DNA of 64,000 nt from positions 434,001-498,000 of the forward strand of contig NZ_CP177357.1 of assembly GCF_046845755.1 (NCBI RefSeq), written 5' to 3'. The position numbers and the translations under genes were made by a program. Shown piece by piece: positions 33,600 to 40,669 of the stretch (within the stretch, counting starts at the first letter, position 1; the number at the start of each line of letters is the position of its first letter). The notes under the pieces are model-generated. The model was given only the letters and a program-made list of their open reading frames with translations, made no database searches and was not told where the DNA came from. The stretch comes from Rubrivirga sp046845755. GTDB taxonomy: Bacteria; Bacteroidota; Rhodothermia; Rhodothermales; Rubricoccaceae.

Positions 33600-35954
33600 C
33601 TACAGCATCTCCTCGTCGACGTAGCACCAGCCCCACGATTCGCCGGGCTCGATGCTGCGCACGACCGGGTGGCCCGTCGCGTGGTAGTGGGCCGTGGCGT
33701 GCTTGCCCGGCGACGAGTCGCAGCAGCCGACGTGGCCGCACGTCATGCAGACGCGGAGGTGCACCCAGCGGTCGCCGTGCGCCAAGCACTCTTCGCAGCC
33801 CTGGGCGCTCGGCGTCACGGCGTGGACGTGGTCGCCGTGCGAGCAGTCAGCCCCAGGGTCGGGCCGCAAGGTGACGGGTGTGGAGGTGTCGATCCAGTCG
33901 GCGCGCTGCGTGGGCATGGCAGGGAGGTCGGGGAGGCCGGGCGTCCCGGCGTCGGAGGTGCGGAACAGGTCGGCCGCGTCGATAAACGACTGCGCGGTGC
34001 CGCCGAACAGGACCTCGTCGCCGGCTTCGAGCCTGAACCCGCCCGTCGGCTCGCGGGTGACCGCGCCGTCGCGAGCGACCTCAATGGCGTGGATGAGCCG
34101 CTCGTCGAGCTGGAGGTCCGCCAGGGACTGACCCGCCACGCGGGCGCCGGGCCGGATGGTGACGGTCCGCGTCGAGAAGCAGTCGGCGTCGAGCTCGCAG
34201 CGGACGGCGGGCGTGTCCATGATCTCGTGGTCGAACGCCTCATACGTGCCGTGGCGCAGCGTCTCCTCGTGGCGCAAGATCTCCGCAGGCGCCACGCGGT
34301 AGTGCCGCAGGATGTCGTCGAACAGCCCGATGACCGCTTCCAGCTCGACGGCGATCGCGCGGTCGGCGCCCGCGTGCACCAGCTCCTCGGCGTCGTGCGG
34401 CGTCGGCGCCGCGGCGACGATGCGGGCCGTCGGCGCGAGCGCACGGGCGACCGAGACGACGCGGTGCGCCATCTGCGGGTTGTCGTCCGGGACGACGAGC
34501 AGCTTGGCGCGGTCGAGCCCGACGGCCTGCAGGATGTGGCGCTTGGCGTAGTCGCCCCGGAGCACGCGCAAGCCCGCGGCCTCGGCCTCTCGCGCGCCGA
34601 CCGGCGACAGCGTCACGACCACGAACGGGACGCCGGAGCCGTCGAGCACGTGGACGAGCTTTTTGGCGGCGTCGCCGTATCCGGCCACGATCGTGTGGTT
34701 CTCGAGGTCCGCGAAGTGTGCCGGATCCGCCTCGGGCGCATCGGGCTCGCGCGCGTCCGCAAGCCCCCGGAGCCGGCTCGCGAGCCGGCCGGCGTAGGGC
34801 GCCGCGACCGGCGTGAGCGCCATCGACACGACGGTCGCGGCGATAAAGAGCGGCGCGCCGATGTCGTCCATCCCCAGCGGTGCCAGCCCGGCCTCCCGGC
34901 CGGAGCGCTCGAGCACGAACGAGAACTCGCCGACCTGGGCCAGCCACAGCCCGGTCGCCGCCGCCGCCGGCATCGCGCGGCCGACGGCGCGGACCGCGAG
35001 AAACGTCGTCCCGAACTTGAGAAGCGTCACGGCCACGAGCGCGAGCAGGACGAGCCCCAAGTTGTCCCACACGAACCCGAGGTCGAGCAGCAAGCCGACC
35101 GACACGAAGAACGTCGCCGAAAACAGGATCTGGAGCGGCAGGATCTCGCTCAGGGCGTGCTCCGAGAACCGGCTCTGGCTCACGACGAGCCCGGCCAGGA
35201 AGGCGCCGAGCGAGATCGACACGCCCGCCAGCCCGACCGCGTACGCCGTCCCAAAGCAGATCGCGATGATGGTCAGCAAAAACAGCTCGGGCGAGCACGT
35301 CTGGGCCACGTGCTCTAGGACCGGCGGCAGCACGCGCCGCGCCACGACGAGCACGAACACGATGATCAGCCCCGCCTTCCCCAGCGCCCACACCAGCTCG
35401 CCGCCCGTCATGCCCTCGCCGCCGAGCGCGGGCACGAGCAATACCATCAGGATGACGGCGAGGTCCTGGAAGATGAGCAGCCCGACGGCGCCCTGGCCGA
35501 CCTCGGTGTTTGTCTCGCCCCGGTCGCCGAGCAGCTTGAGCACGATCGCCGTGGACGAGAGCGCGACCAGGAAGCCGGTGAAGATGGCCGGCCGCCAGCC
35601 GACGCCGAACGCCAGGCACAGCCCGGCCACGATCGCCGTCGTGAGCCCGACCTGGATCCCGCCGCCGACGAAGATGAGCCGCTGGATCCGCTGGAGCTTG
35701 TCGAGCGAGAACTCGATGCCGATGGTGAACAGCAGCAGCAGCACGCCGATCTCGGCCGCCGCGTCGATCAACTCCGGGTCCGTCACCAGGCCCAGCCCGC
35801 TCGGGCCGATCAGCACGCCCGCCAGCAGGAAGCCCACGATCGGCACCAGCCCCACGCGCTGGCTGAGGTACGCCACGACGGCCGCCGCCAGCACGATCGC
35901 GACGACCTCGACGAGGAACGGGGGGACGGCGCCGGCGGCGAGGACGAAGGGCAC
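33600..35954 (-). CDS. CPA2 cation:proton antiporter with TrkA domains and C-terminal UBP-type zinc finger
   Basis: The 784-residue product has about 12 membrane helices of the KefB/CPA2 exchanger (residues about 10-390; GIEFSLDKL, FQDLAVILMVLLV, SISLGAFLAGLVVS). A TrkA_N domain (HTIVAGYGDAAKKLVHVL) and a TrkA_C domain follow. The last 70 residues form a UBP-type zinc finger: CEEC, CMTCGHVGCCDSS, the HATAHYHATGHPVV histidines and WGWCYVD. UBP fingers bind free C-terminal GlyGly of ubiquitin in eukaryotes. Here the domain could bind a peptide C-terminus or metal. GTG at 35954 is chosen as the start next to the first helix. Confidence 0.92.
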   Translation of the reverse strand: MPFVLAAGAVPPFLVEVVAIVLAAAVVAYLSQRVGLVPIVGFLLAGVLIGPSGLGLVTDPELIDAAAEIGVLLLLFTIGIEFSLDKLQRIQRLIFVGGGIQVGLTTAIVAGLCLAFGVGWRPAIFTGFLVALSSTAIVLKLLGDRGETNTEVGQGAVGLLIFQDLAVILMVLLVPALGGEGMTGGELVWALGKAGLIIVFVLVVARRVLPPVLEHVAQTCSPELFLLTIIAICFGTAYAVGLAGVSISLGAFLAGLVVSQSRFSEHALSEILPLQILFSATFFVSVGLLLDLGFVWDNLGLVLLALVAVTLLKFGTTFLAVRAVGRAMPAAAATGLWLAQVGEFSFVLERSGREAGLAPLGMDDIGAPLFIAATVVSMALTPVAAPYAGRLASRLRGLADAREPDAPEADPAHFADLENHTIVAGYGDAAKKLVHVLDGSGVPFVVVTLSPVGAREAEAAGLRVLRGDYAKRHILQAVGLDRAKLLVVPDDNPQMAHRVVSVARALAPTARIVAAAPTPHDAEELVHAGADRAIAVELEAVIGLFDDILRHYRVAPAEILRHEETLRHGTYEAFDHEIMDTPAVRCELDADCFSTRTVTIRPGARVAGQSLADLQLDERLIHAIEVARDGAVTREPTGGFRLEAGDEVLFGGTAQSFIDAADLFRTSDAGTPGLPDLPAMPTQRADWIDTSTPVTLRPDPGADCSHGDHVHAVTPSAQGCEECLAHGDRWVHLRVCMTCGHVGCCDSSPGKHATAHYHATGHPVVRSIEPGESWGWCYVDEEML

Positions 35955-35962
35955 GTTTGGTA

Positions 35963-36083
35963 CGAGTAGAGGACCGGAAGAAACGAGGAGAGGAGGGGGT
36001 GGGCGCGGGCGCGTCAGGAACGAGGGAGAGCCTGACGGGGGCATCCTCTTCTCCTCTACGTCTCCTCGTCCTCCTTCTCCTTG
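35963..36083. repeat. GA-rich imperfect inverted repeat with internal hairpin
   Basis: A purine-rich arm near 35964-35996 and a CT-rich arm near 36045-36080 are imperfect reverse complements. A perfect 7-bp CGTCAGG/CCTGACG hairpin at 36012-36037 lies between them. The spacer separates divergent genes, and the CT arm on the minus strand directly precedes the antiporter GTG. Confidence 0.45.
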
Positions 36084-36131
36084 TGGCGCCAGCGTACGGC
36101 GAACCGCCTTTCGCTCCGTCGCGGATGCCGC

Positions 36132-36139
36132 TACGCTTG
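36132..36139 (+). promoter_or_regulatory. Possible minus-7 element of the lipoprotein hydrolase gene
   Basis: TACGCTTG, one mismatch from TAnnTTTG, lies 23 bp before GTG 36163. Confidence 0.3.
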
Positions 36140-36162
36140 CGGCGGTTCCATCGACCCCGCCC

Positions 36163-36879
36163 GTGCGCGCCGTCCTCGTTCTCTTGCTCGCGCTCGCCGC
36201 CTGCGATGCCCCGACGATCTCGGGCGACGCCTTCGACGCGATCCCGCTCGCGCCCGGGATCTCGCGGGCCGAGCTGACGGACGACCGGGGCGCGACGGTG
36301 CGCCTGAGCCTGTCCGTCCCGGCGGGGCTGGCGGCCGGCGAGCGCGTGCCGCTCGTGCTGGCGCTCCACTGGGCCGGCGAGGTGACGCCCTATTTCGGGG
36401 AGACCTACCTGCGCGTGCTCGCGGCGCCCGGCTTCGACGAGGCGCGGGCCATCGTGGTCGCGCCCGACCGGATCGGCGGCGACTGGGAGACGGCCGAGTC
36501 GCGGGCGTTCGCGATGTCGCTCGTCCGCCGCGCCCTCGAGCGGTGGCCCGTCGACCCGGGGCGCGTGGTGGTGACCGGGTACAGCATGGGCGGGTTCGGG
36601 ACGTGGCTCTACCTCGAGGACTACGACGAGTTCGCGGCCGGCATCCCCATGGCCGCCGTCCCGCTCACCGACGGCGGCGGGCGCCCGACGTACGTCATCC
36701 ACGGCACGGCCGACGAGCTCTACGCCTTCCAGACCACGCAGTGGGCCGTCGAGAGCCGCCAGCGGCGCGGGCTGCCGATCGTGCTGGCGCCCGCGGAGGG
36801 GCTGGGCCACACCGAGCCCGCCGCCTACGTCCCCGCCCTGCGGGCGGCCGCGCGGTGGCTGGCGACCGACGTGTGGTAG
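36163..36879 (+). CDS. Lipoprotein alpha/beta hydrolase (PHB depolymerase/phospholipase-like)
   Basis: The 238-residue product starts at GTG 36163 with a lipoprotein signal ending in LALAAC (Cys14). It has an alpha/beta-hydrolase core: LVLALHWAGEV (oxyanion region), VVTGYSMGGFGTW (nucleophile Ser), HGTADELYAFQ (acid) and GLGHTEPA (catalytic His). The order and spacing resemble Bacteroidota carboxylesterases near the phospholipase/carboxylesterase and polyhydroxyalkanoate depolymerase families. Substrate is unknown. It sits 86 bp before the first Ser/Thr kinase gene. Confidence 0.82.
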   Translation: MRAVLVLLLALAACDAPTISGDAFDAIPLAPGISRAELTDDRGATVRLSLSVPAGLAAGERVPLVLALHWAGEVTPYFGETYLRVLAAPGFDEARAIVVAPDRIGGDWETAESRAFAMSLVRRALERWPVDPGRVVVTGYSMGGFGTWLYLEDYDEFAAGIPMAAVPLTDGGGRPTYVIHGTADELYAFQTTQWAVESRQRRGLPIVLAPAEGLGHTEPAAYVPALRAAARWLATDVW

Positions 36880-36935
36880 CCCACGCCGCTGGTGGGGTCA
36901 CGTGATTACCCGATGCCCAATTGGCTTGGTTTCAG

Positions 36936-36943
36936 TAGGTTGG
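36936..36943 (+). promoter_or_regulatory. Candidate minus-7 element of the first kinase gene
   Basis: TAGGTTGG matches TAnnTTTG in all but one position. It also contains the in-frame TAG that closes the kinase frame upstream, which helps limit the possible start codons. Confidence 0.45.
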
Positions 36944-36965
36944 GAATCCCGTTCCAGCGCTCACC

Positions 36966-39491
36966 CTGGACAGTCCGGCCCCGACTCGCGACCCCGCCAT
37001 TCCGCCTGACGGGCGGATCGGGCGGTACCACGTTCTGGGGGAACTCGGCCGCGGCGGGATGGGCGTCGTGTACCGTGCCCAAGACCCGCGCCTGGGCCGC
37101 GAGGTGGCGCTCAAGGTGCTCCCGGAGGCGCTCGCGCTCGACCCCGAGGCCAAGGGCCGCTTGCTCCGCGAGGCCCGAGCCGCCGCCACGCTCGACCACC
37201 CCAACGTCTGCACCGTCTACGAGGTCGGCGAGACGCCGGAGGGGCGGCCCTTTATCGCCCTGGCGTGCTACGACGGGGAAACGCTCGACGAGCGGATCCA
37301 CCGCGGCCCCCTCGAGGTCGCCGAGGCCGTCCGGATCGCGCGCGGCATCGCGGCGGGCGTCGCCACGGCGCACGCGCACGGCATCGTCCACCGCGACCTC
37401 AAGCCGGCCAACGTGTTCGTCGCCGCCGACGGCACGCCCAAGGTCCTCGACTTCGGCGTCGCGAGCGTGGCCGAGGACGGCCGGGCCGGGCCCGGCGAGG
37501 CGGTCGGGACGCTCACCTACGGGGCTCCGGAGCAGGACGCGGGCGCGGCCGACGCCCGGTCCGACGTGTGGGCGCTCGGGCTCGTGCTCTACGAGATGCT
37601 GACCGGGGAGAACCCGTTTGTGGCGCCGTACGCGGCGGCCGTCCGCTACAACGTGCTCCACGAGCACCCCCCGCCACCGAGCGCCCGCGCCGACGTGCCC
37701 TCGGCGCTCGACGCCGTCGTCCTGCGGGCGCTCGCCAAGGACCCCGCCGACCGCTACCCCGACGCCGCCGCCTTTGGGGACGCCCTCGCGGCGGCGACGG
37801 CCCCGGCGCCCCTGACGGCGCGCCTTCGGCCCCGATTCGCCGGGCTGGCCGTGCTGCTCGCCGCGCTCGCCGGTATCGGGGTGTGGACGGTTCAGCCCGG
37901 CGGCCCGTTTGCCCGGGAAGCCGTGCACCTCGCCGTGCTCGCGTTCGAGCCCGAGTCCGACGCGCCCGACGACCGGGCGTTCGCCGAGGGCCTGGCCGAG
38001 ACGCTCGCCAGCGGCGTCGCCGAGGCGGCCCCGCCCGAGACCGGGCTCTGGGTGGTGCCCATGACGGAGGTCCGCGGGCTCGCCGTGACGACGGCGCGCG
38101 CAGCGGGGACGGTGCTCGGGGCCAACCGCGTGCTCAGCGGCCGGCTCGTCCGCGACGGCGGCGGGCTCGTCCTCACGCTCGACCTCGCCTCGACCGGCGA
38201 CCGCCCCCGCACGCTCGACTCCAAGGCGCTCCAGATTTCGGAGGGCGCGCCGGTCCGCGGGCAGGCGCTCCAGGCCGTCGTCGAGATGCTGGGGCTGGCC
38301 CCCGTCGCCGGGCCGGCGGCCGAGCGCGGGACGGCCGACCCCGAGGCCCAGCGGTTCTTCCTGGCCGGCGTGGGCTACCTCGAGCGCGACCGCGAGGCCG
38401 AGGACCTCGACCGCGCCATCGACCTCTTCGAGCAGGCCATCGCCGAGGACCCCGCGTTCGCCGCCGCCCACGCCCGCCTGGGCGAGGCGTTCCTCGCCAG
38501 CTACGAGGCCACACGCGACTCGGTCTGGGTCGGGCGCACGCGCGACGCCGCCGCCCGCGCCGAGGCCCTCGACGACCGCGACCCCCGCGTCCACATCACG
38601 CTCTCGGCGCTCGCCGAGACCACCGGCGAGACGACGCTCGCGATGCACCACGCGCGGCGCGCCCTCGCCCTCGACCCGACCGGCGTGCGCGCCCACCTCG
38701 CCCTCGCCGCCGCCCAGGAGGCCGCCGCCGACCTCGAGGGCACCGAGGCCACGCTCCGCGGCATCGTCGACCGCCAGCCCGACGTGTGGACCGGCCCCTT
38801 CGCGCTCGGGGCCTTCTACCTCCGCCAGCTCCGCACCGACGAGGCCGAGGCCGCCTTCGCGCGCGTCGTCGCTCTCGCCCCGGGCAACTACCAGGGCCAC
38901 TCGGGGGTCGGCGCCGCCCGCCTGCTCGCCGGCGACACGCGGGGCGCCCGGGCCGCCTACGAGGAGGTCTTGGCGCTCCGCCCCGACCTCCGCTCGGTCT
39001 ACGTCAACCTGGGCACGCTCTTGCTCGCGGACGGCGACGCGCGGGGCGCCGTCCGACGCTACCGGCAGGCCCTGGCGCTCGACAGCTCGTCGCACGTCGC
39101 CTGGAACAACCTGGCGTCGGCGTACGCCGCCCTCGACGACTCCCTCCGGATCGTCCGCGCGCTGCGGGGCGCGCTCCGGCAGGTCGAGCGCGACCTCGCC
39201 GTCAACCCCAACGACCCCGTCGCCCTGGCCGCCGCGGCGACCTACCGCGAGGGCACCGGCGACGCCGCGGGCGCCCGCGACGCCGCCCGCCGCGCCGTCG
39301 CGCTCGCCCCGGCCGACCCCCAGGTCCAGTACGAGGCGGCCCGCGTGTTCGCCCTGCTCGAGGACAACGCCGCCGCCCTCGACGCGCTCGCCGCCGCCGC
39401 CGCCGCCGGCCACCCCCTCACCGAGGCCGACCAGGAACGCGCCTTCGCCGACCTCCTGCGCCACCCCCGGTTCCCCACGCCCCCCCGGTGA
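36966..39491 (+). CDS. Ser/Thr protein kinase with TM helix, TolB-like domain and TPR repeats (first copy)
   Basis: The 841-residue protein has a kinase domain (about 19-275: GELGRGGMG loop, Lys50, HRDLKPANV with Asp144, DFG at 162-164, GAPEQ). One TM helix follows (about 290-310), then a TolB/FlgO-like domain (HLAVLAFEPES) and TPR repeats to the end. No ATG, GTG or TTG lies between the in-frame TAG at 36936 and the glycine loop, and the first Met would cut the loop in half. CTG at 36966 gives MDSPAP, and from it GRY is at 19-21 and the catalytic Lys at 50, exactly as in the second kinase (MDVPPP). I therefore annotate CTG as start. Targets are unknown; the two small genes that follow are candidates. 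Confidence 0.85.
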   Translation: MDSPAPTRDPAIPPDGRIGRYHVLGELGRGGMGVVYRAQDPRLGREVALKVLPEALALDPEAKGRLLREARAAATLDHPNVCTVYEVGETPEGRPFIALACYDGETLDERIHRGPLEVAEAVRIARGIAAGVATAHAHGIVHRDLKPANVFVAADGTPKVLDFGVASVAEDGRAGPGEAVGTLTYGAPEQDAGAADARSDVWALGLVLYEMLTGENPFVAPYAAAVRYNVLHEHPPPPSARADVPSALDAVVLRALAKDPADRYPDAAAFGDALAAATAPAPLTARLRPRFAGLAVLLAALAGIGVWTVQPGGPFAREAVHLAVLAFEPESDAPDDRAFAEGLAETLASGVAEAAPPETGLWVVPMTEVRGLAVTTARAAGTVLGANRVLSGRLVRDGGGLVLTLDLASTGDRPRTLDSKALQISEGAPVRGQALQAVVEMLGLAPVAGPAAERGTADPEAQRFFLAGVGYLERDREAEDLDRAIDLFEQAIAEDPAFAAAHARLGEAFLASYEATRDSVWVGRTRDAAARAEALDDRDPRVHITLSALAETTGETTLAMHHARRALALDPTGVRAHLALAAAQEAAADLEGTEATLRGIVDRQPDVWTGPFALGAFYLRQLRTDEAEAAFARVVALAPGNYQGHSGVGAARLLAGDTRGARAAYEEVLALRPDLRSVYVNLGTLLLADGDARGAVRRYRQALALDSSSHVAWNNLASAYAALDDSLRIVRALRGALRQVERDLAVNPNDPVALAAAATYREGTGDAAGARDAARRAVALAPADPQVQYEAARVFALLEDNAAALDALAAAAAAGHPLTEADQERAFADLLRHPRFPTPPR

Positions 39492-39527
39492 TCGCCGCCC
39501 CCATCCCCTCCCGTTCCCCACCCCTCC

Positions 39528-39974
39528 ATGAGTGACCCCTCTGCCCAGTCCACCCCCGCCGCCGGTGCCGCCCCCTCTCGCGAGCCCGTCCAGGTCCGCT
39601 GTGACGAGAAGGACGGCATCCCCTACGTCTACGTCGTCCGAACGCACGTCGGGAGCGCCAACCCCGCCAAGCTCATGTTCGTCGTTACCCAGAACTGTCC
39701 GATCGCTCTGGTCGACGTCGTGGCCTCCGAGAACTGCACGGTCTCGAACGTGCGGCCGCTCCAGAACGGGCGCCGGATGGAGGCCGACATCGCGTTCACC
39801 CTTGCCACGGGCGGCAAGGCGACGGTCGTCTTCGAGCTGTGGTTCGTCGGCCCCAACGGCACCCGGTGCCAGGCCTACGGTGGAGAGCCGGATGGGATGG
39901 CGACCGGCTGTGGGTTCCAGCCCATCTCCGGGCGGGTGCCCCCGAGCCCGCCGCCCAAGGTCGACTTCCCCTGA
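39528..39974 (+). CDS. Small cysteine-containing protein, kinase-associated family member 1
   Basis: The 148-residue product has no signal peptide or TM helix and looks beta-rich. It is a paralogue of the next protein: both share VxVRC, PYVYV, NCT, EAD(I/L), QAYGGEPxG and an identical last nine residues SPPPKVDFP. Three cysteines align (25, 57, 70); two more are private (114, 128). The N-terminal 20 residues are Ser/Ala/Pro-rich. I do not recognise a family. It lies 36 bp after the first kinase and is probably co-transcribed, so it may be a kinase substrate or regulator. That is inference from position only. Confidence 0.75.
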   Translation: MSDPSAQSTPAAGAAPSREPVQVRCDEKDGIPYVYVVRTHVGSANPAKLMFVVTQNCPIALVDVVASENCTVSNVRPLQNGRRMEADIAFTLATGGKATVVFELWFVGPNGTRCQAYGGEPDGMATGCGFQPISGRVPPSPPPKVDFP

Positions 39975-40054
39975 CCGCTCCGATCCGACCCCCCGTGTCG
40001 GGCGCGCGGGGGGCTCGGCTCCGCCGCGCCCGGCCCCCAGATCCCCGACCGCTC

Positions 40055-40504
40055 ATGAAGGACTCTGCCAACACCTACGACCCCCAGACCGTCCACGTCC
40101 GCTGCGCGACGAAAGGCAGCGACCCCTACGTCTACGTCGAGGCCGCCAACTCCGGCACCGTCGACGGGCAGGCCGAGCTCATCTTTAAAGTCCATCGCGA
40201 CTGCGCCGACGCCAAGGTCACGCTCGTGGAGGTCCGGGCGGGGGACAACTGTACCCTCAATCGCCAGCTGGTCTCGACCGACGGGCAGTCGCTCGAGGCT
40301 GACCTCGGCTACAAGGTGTCGGACGGCAACCGGGCGTCGCTGACGTACGGGCTGCACTACCGCGACGCCGACGGCACGCTGCGGCAGGCCTACGGCGGGG
40401 AGCCCGAGGGCGCCGTCGACGACGTGCTGGCGTCGGGCGCCGGGTTCGCCTCGGTCACCAAAGCGTCAACGCCGAGCCCGCCCCCCAAGGTCGACTTTCC
40501 CTGA
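40055..40504 (+). CDS. Small cysteine-containing protein, kinase-associated family member 2
   Basis: The 149-residue paralogue of the preceding protein has cysteines at 17, 50 and 66 aligned with those of member 1, the motif RQAYGGEPEG and the same SPPPKVDFP tail. It lacks the Ser/Ala/Pro N-terminal extension. It has no signal peptide. The ATG at 40055 is chosen because similarity to member 1 begins just after it. Conservation of the exact tail in otherwise diverged proteins suggests the tail is a docking or recognition peptide; the Pro-rich stretch before it would make it exposed. Confidence 0.75.
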   Translation: MKDSANTYDPQTVHVRCATKGSDPYVYVEAANSGTVDGQAELIFKVHRDCADAKVTLVEVRAGDNCTLNRQLVSTDGQSLEADLGYKVSDGNRASLTYGLHYRDADGTLRQAYGGEPEGAVDDVLASGAGFASVTKASTPSPPPKVDFP

Positions 40505-40642
40505 GCGCCCCGGCCAGCGACCGGCGGTGGCCACCCCCGCGTCTGGGCGTGCGCGTGCGCTCAAACACGGCTCCCCACCGTCGAGCCAACATGGGCCGCG
40601 AATCATGGGTGGACATGATGTGGAAGGGGAGGTCGTTAGGTG

Positions 40643-40650
40643 TACGTTGC
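40643..40650 (+). promoter_or_regulatory. Candidate minus-7 element of the second kinase gene
   Basis: TACGTTGC resembles the other minus-7 elements and lies 19 bp before the ATG at 40670. It argues against a start at GTG 40640. Confidence 0.4.
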
Positions 40651-40669
40651 GGTCCCGTCTGTGCCTTCT

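Noticed and set aside
36906..39647. Minus-strand open frame of 913 codons over the first kinase
   Set aside because: Mirror of the kinase codons; the plus-strand product has intact catalytic motifs.
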